64,000 nucleotides of DNA, taken from contig NZ_CP096019.1 of assembly GCF_023115355.1 (NCBI RefSeq), positions 1,240,001 to 1,304,000 of the forward strand, given 5' to 3'. Positions 18,130 to 27,820 of the stretch are shown here, piece after piece. The DNA is from Halocatena salina. Its GTDB lineage: Archaea; Halobacteriota; Halobacteria; Halobacteriales; Haloarculaceae. The notes under the pieces are model-generated. The model searched no databases and was not told the DNA's origin. It was given only the letters and a program-made list of their open reading frames with translations. Made by a program: the position numbers and the translations under genes. The stretch's first letter is position 1. The number at the start of each line of letters is the position of its first letter.

Positions 18130-19809
18130 ATGAACGAGCTGTTGTTGCAGATCGATCCGACGGCAGTGACCGAGGCGGTCAACTACACGTGGGTTCTGGT
18201 GGTGACGTTTCTCATTTTCTTCATGCACGCTGGCTTTGCGATGTTGGAGGCCGGGCAGGTGCGTTCGAAAAACGTCGCCAATCAGTTGACGAAGAACATG
18301 CTCACGTGGAGCATCGGCGTCATAGTGTTCTTTCTGGTGGGAGCGGGCATCAAGGCGTTCACCGCAGCACTGACTGGTGGTGAGACGTTCGGTGGTTTCT
18401 TCGCCGTGCTCTCGCCCGAAAGCACGATGGAGTGGGCTGATTGGCTGTTCGGTGCGGTGTTTGCGATGACCGCCGCGACGATCGTCAGCGGTGCGGTCGC
18501 GGGCCGTATGAAGCTGCGGGCATACGTCACGTACACGGTGTTGTTGGCGGCGGTGATCTATCCGGTCGTGACGGGACTCACGTGGGCTGGCGGTTGGCTC
18601 GACACCATCGGCTTCATTGACTTCGCGGGTGGCATGATCGTCCACGGAATGGGCGGTATCGCGGGACTCACCGCTGCGTGGATCGTTGGTCCTCGGATCG
18701 ATCGGTTCAACGAGGACGGCACTGCAACCGTCATTCCCGGTCACTCGATCACGTTTGCGGTGTTAGGAACGTTGATCCTCTGTTTTGGTTGGTACGGATT
18801 CAACGTCGGTACGGCGGCGGCTCCGTTGACCGAAGGGGCTGCCAGCCTCGCTGACTTCGCGTACGTCGGTCGGGTGGCGCTCACGACGACGCTCGGAATG
18901 GCCACAGGAGCTATCGGCGCAAGTGCCGTCTCGCTCCTAAAAACGGAGAAGGTCGACACGTTGTACGTTGCAAACGGTATGTTGGCCGGATTGGTCGGCG
19001 TCACGAGCAATACACACCTGCTTACGTGGTACGGAGCACTGTTCGTCGGCGCTATCGCAGGGGCACAACTGCCGATCACGTTCGAGGCGATCGAAAAACG
19101 GCTAACCGTCGACGACGTGTGTGCGGTTTTTTCGGTCCATGGCAGCGCGGGCATCATCGGCACACTCCTTGTCGGAGTGCCGGTACTGACCGTTCCGGAC
19201 GCTGGCGTGAGCTTTGCGAGCCAGCTGATCGGGGTGGCTCTCATCACCGGATGGACCGTGCTCACCACGTCGCTGATCTTCGGTGCGCTGAAAGCCATCG
19301 GACAGATCCGAGTCTCCCAAGCTCACGAACACGACGGACTCGACATCAGCGAACACGGTGTAGAAACGTATCCGGAGTTCGGACCGGAGGAAACGCCAGC
19401 AACTGACGGGGCTGGCGTCTCGGGTAGTGGCACGCTCCGAGCGGACGGCGGACGGTCAGACGAAAGTGGTATCAAATTGGTCATGGCGTACGTCCGTCCG
19501 GACAAACTCGCCGCGATCAAACGGGCGCTCGCAGACGTCGGTGCACCGTCGCTCACCGTGACGAACGTCTCGGGCCGTGGCTCACAGCCTGCGAGGAAGG
19601 GGCAGTGGCGCGGTGAAGAGTACACAGTGGATCTTCACCAGAAGGTGAAAATCGAGTGTGTCGTTGCCGATATCCCAGCCGACGCTGTCGCAGACGCGAT
19701 CCGTGACGCCGCAAGAACAGGTGAGCCTGGCGATGGGAAGGTGTTCGTCGTCCCCGTCGAATCGGCTATCCAAGTACGGACCGGAAACACAGGGCACGAC
19801 GCAGTCTGA
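18130..19809 (+). CDS. amtB: ammonium transporter fused to a PII signal protein
   Basis: The 559-residue protein joins two proteins that are usually separate. Residues 1-395 are an Amt channel with about eleven membrane segments and the pore twin histidines H172 (IVHGMGG) and H337 (VFSVHGSAG). A linker of about 50 residues follows. Residues 447-555 are a complete PII (GlnB/GlnK) domain: [13 protein letters not shown] start, T-loop RGEEYTVDL with the conserved Tyr498, and ending [20 protein letters not shown] proteins normally plug Amt channels according to nitrogen state, so fusion should make that control intramolecular. GGTGAG before the ATG at 18130 supports this start. Confidence 0.93.
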   Translation: MNELLLQIDPTAVTEAVNYTWVLVVTFLIFFMHAGFAMLEAGQVRSKNVANQLTKNMLTWSIGVIVFFLVGAGIKAFTAALTGGETFGGFFAVLSPESTMEWADWLFGAVFAMTAATIVSGAVAGRMKLRAYVTYTVLLAAVIYPVVTGLTWAGGWLDTIGFIDFAGGMIVHGMGGIAGLTAAWIVGPRIDRFNEDGTATVIPGHSITFAVLGTLILCFGWYGFNVGTAAAPLTEGAASLADFAYVGRVALTTTLGMATGAIGASAVSLLKTEKVDTLYVANGMLAGLVGVTSNTHLLTWYGALFVGAIAGAQLPITFEAIEKRLTVDDVCAVFSVHGSAGIIGTLLVGVPVLTVPDAGVSFASQLIGVALITGWTVLTTSLIFGALKAIGQIRVSQAHEHDGLDISEHGVETYPEFGPEETPATDGAGVSGSGTLRADGGRSDESGIKLVMAYVRPDKLAAIKRALADVGAPSLTVTNVSGRGSQPARKGQWRGEEYTVDLHQKVKIECVVADIPADAVADAIRDAARTGEPGDGKVFVVPVESAIQVRTGNTGHDAV

Positions 19810-19851
19810 TCCGCTCAAAACAGCTCGAGACGCCACATCCAACCCGATTGT

Positions 19852-20331
19852 ATGACGAACGACGCCGATACACAGAACAAACGCATCATAAACGCGCTCC
19901 AGCGCGATGGCCGCGCAGACGTGCTGGACATCGCAAAGCGAACAAACATTCCAGCAACCACCGTTCAAAAACGGCTCAAACGGCTCACTGAAAGCGAGAT
20001 CATCACGGGATATGAGCCTCGAATCGATTACGATCGGCTCGGCTACGAACTGACCGTGGTCTTCAAGCTCGACATGAACGATCCGACTGGTGGGATCATA
20101 CACGATCTCAGAAACGATTCGTACATCATCAGCCTCTATGAGGTCACTGGCGAGTTCGACGTGCTCGCGATCGGGACGTTCCCCGATACAGCGACGATGA
20201 ACGAACGAGTACGGTCGATCTTGAGCAGCCCTGAGATCCGTGCTGGACGAACCAACATCGTCTCCAACACCGTTCTCGAAAACGAACCGATCGAACTCCA
20301 AAAAGCAGACACGACCCGAGGAAGCGATTAA
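19852..20331 (+). CDS. Lrp/AsnC family transcription regulator
   Basis: The 159-residue protein has an N-terminal winged helix-turn-helix (about 8-55, DVLDIAKRTNIPATTVQKRLKRL) and a C-terminal RAM/AsnC ligand domain. The order and length fit the Lrp family of archaeal regulators that sense amino acids or nitrogen status. It follows the Amt-PII gene by about 40 bases on the same strand, so control of ammonium uptake is the likely job. The effector is unknown. Confidence 0.9.
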   Translation: MTNDADTQNKRIINALQRDGRADVLDIAKRTNIPATTVQKRLKRLTESEIITGYEPRIDYDRLGYELTVVFKLDMNDPTGGIIHDLRNDSYIISLYEVTGEFDVLAIGTFPDTATMNERVRSILSSPEIRAGRTNIVSNTVLENEPIELQKADTTRGSD

Positions 20332-20399
20332 TCGTCGACGGTCGTCGGTTACTCGCCTTGATCGCGCTCTGTAAACGGATATCACGACCGTTTGGCGTC

Positions 20400-21340
20400 G
20401 TGGAGATACGGGCCAGTGTACGAGTCTCCTCGGGTTGTGCGAGATCGATGAACGTCTCGTGGCCGGTAGCATCGACCCACTGACGGAACGTCTGTTCCCC
20501 CATCCAGAGGGCTACAAACGCTGTTATGAGGTTCGGGATCAGTTCCGGAACCTCGTCGGCAGGCACGCGCTGATGGAGCCACTCGATGAACGATGGATCG
20601 GTGGCGGTATCGGCACCGATCCCGGCATCCATCGCTTCAGCCATTTCGCCGTCTTTCCGTGCCCGCACTCCGTGGAGACCGATGTCGGCCGTCATCGGTA
20701 ACTCGGCGTTCCCTCGTAACCATCGCAACAGTCTGGCCATCCGGGCTTTAGTTTCGGTGAGTGCAAGCGGGCAGAGCTCCATTTTAGTACAGGCAACTCC
20801 TATCCGAACGAAAGAATTCGATTCCGGTTTGTGGATTTCGAGGAGATCCTCCGCACACACCGCCTCGATCCGATTTTCGGGTACATCCATGATGATGGGA
20901 TTCTGGAGACGAGGGAGTCTGATTTCTCCGGATCCGTGCGTGTCTACCAACTCCGCGAGTGTGATCGTGTTTTCAGAACCCGCAGCCGCGGTTTACCCGC
21001 GTTGTAGGTGTACTCCGTCCGTAGATTCGCCCCCAGCGGTTACAGTTCGAACGCGACGCGTTCCTCAAGCGCCGACAGGATCGCCTCGGTACCCCACTCG
21101 TCGACGAAAAATCGCGCTCGGTTTTTGTTTCGATTCTGCCTGTTGCCCTTCTCGTGATACAGTTCGACGAACGCACGGACGATATCGTAGGCGTTCTCGG
21201 GTTCGACAAAGACGTCGAGTGATCTATCGCGCCGAGGCTCACGACCGCCTAGCCCGCCACCGACTCGGACGTTGAATCCCTTGATTTCAGTTCCATACCG
21301 TAGCTTCCACGCCGGTTCGAGAACGCCACCACAGTTGGTG
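20400..21340 (-). pseudogene. nirA: decayed assimilatory nitrite reductase
   Basis: Two parts of a ferredoxin-nitrite reductase remain on the minus strand. The first (about 21340-21042) has KGFNVRVGGGLGG, FVELYHEKGNRQNRNKNRARFFVDEWG, and stops at an in-frame TAA (21040-21042). The reading then continues PLGANLRTEYTYNAGK before a frameshifting deletion. The second part (from about 20985) has GSGEIRLPRLQNP and ACTKMELC, the first pair of iron-sulfur cysteines. The segment holding the second pair is deleted just before TADIGLHG. The N-terminal third is missing. It cannot make an enzyme. An intact nitrate/nitrite transporter gene lies directly upstream. Confidence 0.85.
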
Positions 21341-21498
21341 AATAGAAGGAGGGAAAGTGGACATTCGTTCCCTCTAGTAGATGCTACTACCGTATAGGAT
21401 TGTATAGCAGAATGCTGTAGCTGTTCATCTGAGCACACCCATTAACCAGAGTAATAATAAAAATAGTAATCCGTGGTTGCGGAGGTGATCGTCCGGGT

Positions 21499-22839
21499 TC
21501 AGTCCGGGTTGTGAGCAGTCTCGTCTTCGAGGTGGTGATCGGATGTGTTCGCCGGGGTGACCGAGACCACGCCGTCGATGTGTGCGCGTACGGCACGGGC
21601 TGGCTGGGCCACCCACGCGTTCACGAGGATGATCGGAAGCAGACAGACCGCGATGATCAGATAACCCGAGTGGATGTAACCGGCTGTGGCGGCAGTCGAG
21701 TAAACGAGCGGGAAGCTGATGCCGCCGAGCGTACCGACGCCGCCGACGATCCCCGCCGCCGCACCAGATCGGTGAGGGAACATGGCAGGCACCTGTGCGA
21801 AGATCGCTCCACTGGTAATTCCACAGCACATCCCCATGCAGAACACGATACCGACGGTAACCGGAAGTACTCCGGTACGACCGGCGACGGTGAACGCACA
21901 CATCATCACGACCAGTGTACCTAAGCAGACGATCGTCCACTGCTCGCGGTATCGGTCCTGAAAAATCGGGAGGATGTTTCGCTCACGACGAACGAGGATG
22001 TCGCTGATCCAGCCACCCAACGGCCGCAGCGTGCCAGCACCCAGCGAAAACATCGCTGCGAACGTGCTCGCCCGAACGAGATCCGATCCGAATCCTTCCC
22101 GGAAGTAGGTCGGCAGCCAGCCGTTGAGCGAAAGTTCGATACCGAAGCTCGCCACGTATCCGAGCGCGAGCGCGATGATACCGTATCGAGTAGCGGTGTG
22201 GAGCCAGGATTTGAGAGTTGCACTCTCTCGTGCCTGAGCGGCGCGTGCCTGCGTTGCGGCGTCTTCACCTAATAGGGCGTAGGTGATAGCCATCAAGAAA
22301 GTCAGACAGCCGGTGTAAAAGAAGGCTGCGCGCCAGCCGGCCCCGAACAGCGGTCCGGACCAGTCGCTGAAGAATCGCGGCAGTACGAGCGCTCCAGCAC
22401 CAGCCCCTGCGCTGCCCACCCCGGCGTAGATGCCTTCAGCAGTGCCAAGTTGCTCTTCGGGAAACCACTGTGAGACGTGTTGGATTCCGATGACGAACGC
22501 GATCCCTGCGGATCCGACGACGAGCCGAGCGACGAAAAACAGCTCGTACGTTTGAGCAAACGCACTCACGATCGAGGCTACACCCACGTAACCGAGGACC
22601 GTGGTGAACACCGTCGACGCGCCAAAGCGGTCGGTGAGCCATCCCGTGACGATGCGACCCGGCGGCGCGAGCCAGATAGCTGCACTGGCAAGCAGTCCGA
22701 TCTCACCCAACGACAACCCGAACGCCTCGGCGATCGGTCCTGTGAAGGGAGAAAACGAAAACCACACGAGAAACGCGAGATTGAACGCGGCGGTCGCAAG
22801 CACCAGCGTCCGCCATTTCGTCATCGACACCAGGCTCAT
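21499..22839 (-). CDS. narK: nitrate/nitrite transporter of the NarK/NNP family
   Basis: The 446-residue major-facilitator protein has twelve predicted membrane segments and the family signatures [16 protein letters not shown] and [17 protein letters not shown], the glycine-rich nitrate signatures of helices 5 and 11. It should move nitrate or nitrite across the cell membrane. GGAGGGAG lies nine bases before the ATG at 22839 and supports that start. It precedes the ruined nitrite reductase on the same strand, so it may once have been the first gene of a nitrate-assimilation operon. It looks intact. Confidence 0.92.
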   Translation of the reverse strand: MSLVSMTKWRTLVLATAAFNLAFLVWFSFSPFTGPIAEAFGLSLGEIGLLASAAIWLAPPGRIVTGWLTDRFGASTVFTTVLGYVGVASIVSAFAQTYELFFVARLVVGSAGIAFVIGIQHVSQWFPEEQLGTAEGIYAGVGSAGAGAGALVLPRFFSDWSGPLFGAGWRAAFFYTGCLTFLMAITYALLGEDAATQARAAQARESATLKSWLHTATRYGIIALALGYVASFGIELSLNGWLPTYFREGFGSDLVRASTFAAMFSLGAGTLRPLGGWISDILVRRERNILPIFQDRYREQWTIVCLGTLVVMMCAFTVAGRTGVLPVTVGIVFCMGMCCGITSGAIFAQVPAMFPHRSGAAAGIVGGVGTLGGISFPLVYSTAATAGYIHSGYLIIAVCLLPIILVNAWVAQPARAVRAHIDGVVSVTPANTSDHHLEDETAHNPD

Positions 22840-23195
22840 TCGTCAATCTCCCTCCGTTCGGCAGCGCGAGCCGGTCGATCACGGATGATACACTCCGACA
22901 GACAGTAACTACGACCCTCTGTACCCCGGACAGACGTGATTTCGATCGACGTACTCATCCGTTTGATGGTATATCTGGCTGCTGTTGCTTTGTTACATTT
23001 CCAAACATCCGAGCAGTAATATTCGACACCGCCACTATTTTCTGGATTTTATCCATCGATTCTCACTACAACGCAGGTTATTAAAAGACTGTTTGTTAAA
23101 ATATTGAATTTCTTTATGTAGGAGATCGACGAGTGGTGAATCCATGTCGCCAGCAGATCCAAATCTCTTAACGTATCGACCAGTTTTTTCACATA
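22840..23195. other. divergent intergenic region
   Basis: About 355 AT-rich bases lie between the divergent narK and arginine decarboxylase genes and should hold both promoters. A TCTTAACGTA box near 23164-23173 is a candidate for the latter. No further gene is visible. Confidence 0.4.
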
Positions 23196-23672
23196 ATGGG
23201 ACTCATCCGTGTCGTGTGGGGGAGCGCACGCGCACCGACAGCGATGGCATCGTACGACGCGGCGCTCGCGGAGGCAAACGTTCACAACTACAACCTAGTT
23301 CAGGTGTCCTCAGTAATACCGCAAGACACATCGGTTGAAGCGGTAGGGGCCGCGCCGGATCTCGGACCTGCGGGCGAGCAACTGACCGTGGTAGAGGCAC
23401 GAAAAACCGTCGTAGACGGACGGGCCGTTGCGGGACTTGGATGGGCGACTGAACTGTCGGGTCGCGGAATCTTCTATGAAACCAGCGGTACCGATCCCGA
23501 GGGCGTTCGGTCTGACCTCGATCGAGGACTCGATGCCGGACAGGAACTTCGAGACTGGCAGTTCACTGATAGGGGTCAGAAGATCGTGGCAGCTCAAAGC
23601 GATGCTGGAGACGGGGAATACACGACAGCGATCGTGCTGGCGGTGTACGGGAAGAGCACGCCGTTGGTGTGA
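23196..23672 (+). CDS. pdaD: pyruvoyl-dependent arginine decarboxylase
   Basis: This enzyme turns arginine into agmatine, the first step of archaeal polyamine and agmatidine supply. The 158-residue proenzyme has the self-cleavage motif VSSVIP at residues 37-42; cut between Ser38 and Ser39, it yields a pyruvoyl group on the beta/alpha chain. The segments VWGSARAPTAMASYDAALA and LTVVEARKT match the haloarchaeal form. The ATG at 23196 is the natural start. It is far from the arginine operon at 47-56 kb. Confidence 0.93.
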   Translation: MGLIRVVWGSARAPTAMASYDAALAEANVHNYNLVQVSSVIPQDTSVEAVGAAPDLGPAGEQLTVVEARKTVVDGRAVAGLGWATELSGRGIFYETSGTDPEGVRSDLDRGLDAGQELRDWQFTDRGQKIVAAQSDAGDGEYTTAIVLAVYGKSTPLV

Positions 23673-23709
23673 CCCACACGCTTATCGAGAGGCGAGACGT
23701 TCCTCATTC

Positions 23710-24324
23710 ATGAGTACTCCGACGCTCTTTCACCTCCACTTCAACACGCCCGCCGTTACCGTAGCTGCCGAACGCCTCGCTGGCGCGGGGCTTCAGTTAC
23801 AGCGACGGTTCGGAAGCGTTCGTGGGGACAGCATTGCATTGGGACCCGACGAGGGAACACCCGACGATTTTCGATTGAAACTACAGACCCATCAGTACGG
23901 AGTCGTGAACGTCACGCTTGCCCCGGGACGACAGCCACGTTTCGATCATTTCGGCCTGCAAGTAACGGGGGTCGAGGAAGTTCGTGCCAAAGCAGAATCT
24001 CGTGGCTGGTCAGTGCGTTCGAACGACCGGCGCACGTTCGTCATGACGCCGTGGGGATTTCGAGTCGAGATCCACCCGACAACAAGTGACGTGGTGGCAG
24101 AACTCGACGAGCCGACCGTGGCACACCTCGAAAAAGTGGTCCTTCGCGTACCCGCTGTACCCACCGTTCGGACGGCGTTCAAGGACGTGTTCGGAAGCGT
24201 CCCCGAACTACGGATCGAATCGGGGGAGGAGCCGTGGATACACTCGTTTGCGATCGCGGAAAAACGAACGACGACCACGATACCGGTACGGACTCCCCTC
24301 ACTGGAGAGAACACGCCGACATAA
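23710..24324 (+). CDS. VOC/glyoxalase-fold protein of unknown function
   Basis: The 204-residue protein starts at the ATG at 23710 (MSTPTLFHLHFNTPAV). Residues 5-120 look like a vicinal-oxygen-chelate module: an LHFNTPAV strand with His, a central FDHFGLQV and an end TPWGFRVEIHP. A second half resembles a partial repeat. Metal-binding histidine and glutamate positions are visible, but no substrate can be assigned. It follows the arginine decarboxylase gene on the same strand with a short gap. Frames upstream of this ATG are shadows of that gene. Confidence 0.68.
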   Translation: MSTPTLFHLHFNTPAVTVAAERLAGAGLQLQRRFGSVRGDSIALGPDEGTPDDFRLKLQTHQYGVVNVTLAPGRQPRFDHFGLQVTGVEEVRAKAESRGWSVRSNDRRTFVMTPWGFRVEIHPTTSDVVAELDEPTVAHLEKVVLRVPAVPTVRTAFKDVFGSVPELRIESGEEPWIHSFAIAEKRTTTTIPVRTPLTGENTPT

Positions 24325-24424
24325 CCATCAGTTGTATTTACTATCGGTACCGAAAGCGGTCTGTTGCTAGCGGGGTTTCGCCAATCAGCATCATTTATGT
24401 TCTCTCTGCTCCTGGAACGGTCGA

Positions 24425-24757
24425 ATGCACGGTAACACACCATACACGGGTCCCTCTGAAGACGCTGATCTCTCTAGCGAACAGCTCCGAACGCTCCAAA
24501 ACGACGTAGCGAGCGTGACCGAACAGACCCGCGCGCTACTCCCTGACGAGTTCGTCGTCGGCTCGGAACTCACAAGCCGAACCGACGGCACGCACGGAAC
24601 CGTGAGCGTGCAACCGCCCGTGGGCCGGGTCATCTCGACTGGCGTCCCCACGGACGCCTCGGACGAAGAACACAGCGACCTCGCTCACGAACTTGCCGCT
24701 GGAGCAGCTCTTCAAGTCAAACGCGCCATCTCCGATGTCGATCCGACTGCCGGATGA
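24425..24757 (+). CDS. DUF5811-like haloarchaeal protein
   Basis: The 110-residue acidic protein starts MHGNTPYTG and contains RTLQNDVASVTEQTRALLPDEF and VQPPVGRVIS. I recognise this as a haloarchaeal family without known function (DUF5811 in my memory). No motif shows catalysis. It stands alone ahead of a small membrane protein gene on the other strand. Confidence 0.72.
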   Translation: MHGNTPYTGPSEDADLSSEQLRTLQNDVASVTEQTRALLPDEFVVGSELTSRTDGTHGTVSVQPPVGRVISTGVPTDASDEEHSDLAHELAAGAALQVKRAISDVDPTAG

Positions 24758-24772
24758 TCGGATCGGCCGCAA

Positions 24773-24961
24773 TTAGTCAACCTCTCTCGGTGGATCGATG
24801 AACAGCGCGTAGCCAAGCACCCCCAGCGAGGGAATGCCACCGACGCCCAACCCGAGCGTCGCCGAAATTGACGACACGACGCTCACGATCGCCCCCACGA
24901 CCACCGGAAGCATCATCACTGCAAGCACCGCGTCATACGTATGCAGCGACGCATCGATCAT
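24773..24961 (-). CDS. small two-span membrane protein
   Basis: The 62-residue protein begins at the ATG at 24961 (MIDASLHTYDAV). It has a hydrophobic segment near residues 7-32 and another near 40-55, ending in a charged DPPREVD. It lies just upstream of infB on the same strand in this reading, about 50 bases away, although its stop faces the DUF5811-like gene. The role is unknown. The long hydrophobic stretches and conserved-looking tail support a real gene. Confidence 0.6.
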   Translation of the reverse strand: MIDASLHTYDAVLAVMMLPVVVGAIVSVVSSISATLGLGVGGIPSLGVLGYALFIDPPREVD

Positions 24962-25020
24962 GACATTGCAATGTATCGATCCCAAGCTAATTAATAGTTA
25001 TTACCGCGAGCGCCGTCCGG

Positions 25021-26835
25021 TCATTTTCCCCAGAAGGGATCGACGTTACGTCGTTTGTCGAGATACCGCGACAACGCTTCTCGTTCGTCCGCCGGGATGT
25101 CTGCTCGGAGTTCCTGTTCAAGGATTTTGGCGTGTTTTTCTGGGAGTTCCGTCCACAGTTCATCTCCCTCTTTGATCTGACGGCCAACGGTCGGCCCGTC
25201 GATGGAAACGCTGACGCTTTCCCCTGCGCGGGCCGTGTCGAGATCTTCGCCCTGTGATTGGATACCCTTGAGGATACCAACGCGTTCGGGATCGTTTCCG
25301 TCGAACACGACGACGGGCGAGTTCCGATGGAGGGTTCCCGAGAGCACTTCCACGCCGACAACGGCCGGATTCGACTGTCGGAACACGTGGTCGTCGAGGA
25401 TTCGGAACGTGCACGGCCGCATGATGTTTTCGAGGACGGTGTCTTGCTGGGCGCGCTCAATTTCTGCCACGTACTCTTCGTACTCTTCGACCAGTTGGTA
25501 TATCACGTCGTCTTGGAACACACGGATATCTTCGTGGTCGGCGCGATCGTCGGCGTCAGCGAGGACGTCGACGTTGAACCCGAGGATGACGCGGTTTCGT
25601 TGCTCGTCTGCGGTGGTAGCAACGGCCACATCTCGGGCAGCCACGTCACCGACCTCGGCACGAACGATCGGGATATCCGTCTCTTGAAGCGTGTTGGCGA
25701 TCGCTTCGAGGCTCCCGAGCGTGTCAGCTTTGACCACGATGCCATTCTCGTCGGTTTCGACTGCGATTTCAGCTAGTTCGGCTTCGACGTCATCGGTGAC
25801 GGCATCGAGCGTCTGATCACGGACGACACGAACGGGCGCACCGGCGATGGCGTCGTCCAGATCGGGCGCTGCGATCTTTACACCTGCTGCTGCGCTCACC
25901 TCGTCGGTCCGCTCGAACTGCTTTTCGGTCCGAATCTCCGACAGAGCACGTGGCTGGAGAAGTGCGCGTACGTCGGTTTCGATCGTCCGATTCGTCGCGC
26001 CGACCACGATAGTGTCGTCGGTTCGGATCGTTCCGTCGTACAGGACCACGTCCAACGTCGTTCCGAATCCTCGTTCTTCCGTTACTTCGAGAACCGTTCC
26101 CGATCCCGGTCCCGTGGTGTCGATCTCCATCTCTTCTTTCATGTAACGTTGTGAGAGACCCATGAGAACGGTGAGCAGGTCGGGGATCCCCTCGCCGGTC
26201 AAGGCGCTGAGCGGAACAAGTCCGGCGTTGTGCTGGAAATCACGGACTTGCCAGTACATATCAGAAGAGATATCGTTATCACTCAGTTCGCCGATGAGTG
26301 AGTAGATCCGTTCGTCGAGTCGCTCGCGCGTCCGATCGGATTGAGCGTCGAGGCTGGCCTGAATGGGGCCGTCCTCCTGTGTGTTCCAGCCGGGAACGGT
26401 GTCGATCTTGTTGGCAGCGACGACGAAGGGTGTTTGGGTGCGTTTGAGGATATCGAGTGCTTCGATGGTTTGGGGTTGAAAGCCGTCGTTCACGTCGACG
26501 ACGAGGATGGCGATGTCGGCCAGCGCTCCGCCCCGCGAGCGCAGCGTCGAAAACGAGTGGTGCCCGGGCGTGTCGATGAACAACAACCCTGGAAGATCGA
26601 AGTCGTCGGGATCGACCAGTCCACCAGCGATGTCGGAAATCACATCGAGCGGAACGGCAGTCGCGCCGATGTGCTGGGTGATCGCGCCAGACTCACCCTG
26701 TGTGACGGCCGATCCCCGTATCTTATCGAGCAAACTCGTTTTTCCGTGGTCGACGTGACCGAGAACGGCGACGATAGGCGTCCGCAATCCACCAGAACCA
26801 GAACGTGTATCGGTATTGGTATCCGTATCAGACAT
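25021..26835 (-). CDS. infB: translation initiation factor aIF5B
   Basis: aIF5B is a GTPase that helps join the ribosomal subunits. The 604-residue protein has the P-loop GHVDHGKTS at 26-34, IDTPGHHSF (switch II) and NKID (G4), then beta-barrel domain II, domain III with AEVGDVAARDV, and domain IV with the QSQGEDLDTARAG segment. The ATG at 26835 is chosen over a GTG three codons upstream. The first 20 residues are a polar tail. A TTAAG-type box lies upstream near 26890. Sequence and length are normal for archaea. Confidence 0.97.
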   Translation of the reverse strand: MSDTDTNTDTRSGSGGLRTPIVAVLGHVDHGKTSLLDKIRGSAVTQGESGAITQHIGATAVPLDVISDIAGGLVDPDDFDLPGLLFIDTPGHHSFSTLRSRGGALADIAILVVDVNDGFQPQTIEALDILKRTQTPFVVAANKIDTVPGWNTQEDGPIQASLDAQSDRTRERLDERIYSLIGELSDNDISSDMYWQVRDFQHNAGLVPLSALTGEGIPDLLTVLMGLSQRYMKEEMEIDTTGPGSGTVLEVTEERGFGTTLDVVLYDGTIRTDDTIVVGATNRTIETDVRALLQPRALSEIRTEKQFERTDEVSAAAGVKIAAPDLDDAIAGAPVRVVRDQTLDAVTDDVEAELAEIAVETDENGIVVKADTLGSLEAIANTLQETDIPIVRAEVGDVAARDVAVATTADEQRNRVILGFNVDVLADADDRADHEDIRVFQDDVIYQLVEEYEEYVAEIERAQQDTVLENIMRPCTFRILDDHVFRQSNPAVVGVEVLSGTLHRNSPVVVFDGNDPERVGILKGIQSQGEDLDTARAGESVSVSIDGPTVGRQIKEGDELWTELPEKHAKILEQELRADIPADEREALSRYLDKRRNVDPFWGK

Positions 26836-26950
26836 GGAACTCACCCGGAGAGAACTCCTTGTGAGAGTCTATCCGTCTGCGGGGTTAAGTCTTAAGAAGC
26901 ATCTGTTGTATGAAAACTTCGACTGCCACCCGACTGAACGGTTCCCTCGT

Positions 26951-26960
26951 CTTTATATGC
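26951..26960 (+). promoter_or_regulatory. TATA box for the PRC-barrel/nob1 pair
   Basis: TTTATATG at 26952-26959 is centred about 27 bases before the ATG at 26983, so the transcript is probably leaderless. Confidence 0.6.
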
Positions 26961-26982
26961 TATCCTCCGGTATGACGAATAT

Positions 26983-27219
26983 ATGCCCACGATCCTCGCC
27001 GAAAACCTTTCGGAGAAGGCGATTACCGGTTCGGACGGCACACACATCGGGATATTACACAACATCACGATGGACGTCGAAAATGGACAGCTCAAGAATC
27101 TCATCGTCGATCCCAAAGTGGACGGCAATGAGAATTTCGCAACCGACGACTACGGGCACTATCTCATTCCCGTGGATCGGGTGACGGCCGTCAAAGACCA
27201 CGTTATCGTTCGTCGCTAA
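26983..27219 (+). CDS. PRC-barrel domain protein
   Basis: The 78-residue protein is a single PRC-barrel: SDGTHIGILHNITMD, an LIVDPK strand and a closing YLIPVDRVTAVKDHVIV. Such domains are found in archaeal RNA-processing proteins and are often encoded next to other RNA genes. The gene is followed five bases later by nob1, so a shared role in rRNA maturation is likely but inferred. The TATA box at 26952-26959 fits a leaderless start. Confidence 0.88.
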   Translation: MPTILAENLSEKAITGSDGTHIGILHNITMDVENGQLKNLIVDPKVDGNENFATDDYGHYLIPVDRVTAVKDHVIVRR

Positions 27220-27224
27220 GATAA

Positions 27225-27680
27225 ATGCGAGTTCTCGACGCTTCGGCATTCATCAAGGAGTACAACACTACTGGACGAACAGCTACGGTACCCCGCGTCC
27301 GTGAGGAACTCACCGCAGAGAGCGGCTATCGGTTCGACGCGCTCGAAGGGAGCGGAATGCACGTTCACGTTCCCGATGCGACGGCGATCGAGCACGTCGA
27401 GCGCACAGCGCGCGACACTGGTGATCTCGATGAGCTTTCGGAAACGGACGTTCGGTTGCTCGCTGCGACGCTCGAACTCGATGGAACGCTCGTTACCGAC
27501 GATTACGCGATGCAAAACGTCGCTGAGAAGCTCTCGATCGGGATCGATTCGATCGATCAGGAGGGTATCACTGAGGAACGCGACTGGGAGTTCCAATGTG
27601 TCGGCTGTGGCCGAGTGTACGACGACGATCCTGAGCGTTGTCCGATCTGTGGCAGCGAGTGTACGAGAAAACGCCCGTAG
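27225..27680 (+). CDS. nob1: endonuclease Nob1 (18S/16S 3'-end maturation)
   Basis: Nob1 cuts precursor small-subunit rRNA at its 3' end. The 151-residue protein has a PIN domain (residues 1-100, with Asp5 in VLDASAFI and the acidic TDDYA motif) and a C-terminal zinc ribbon with two CxxC pairs (CVGC and CPIC). The length fits archaeal Nob1. It follows the PRC-barrel gene by five bases in an apparent operon. Confidence 0.94.
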   Translation: MRVLDASAFIKEYNTTGRTATVPRVREELTAESGYRFDALEGSGMHVHVPDATAIEHVERTARDTGDLDELSETDVRLLAATLELDGTLVTDDYAMQNVAEKLSIGIDSIDQEGITEERDWEFQCVGCGRVYDDDPERCPICGSECTRKRP

Positions 27681-27820
27681 CCGATTTGTCGTCGTATCTA
27701 AGTATCGACGCGATGAACAGGAGGTATGGTCCATAGGAACGCTCACAGTGGAGCGGTCAGCGGTCTACGGTGCTCGCCCGATGTGATTCGATCCGATCGA
27801 ACGTCGCCAGCGAGGCGACG

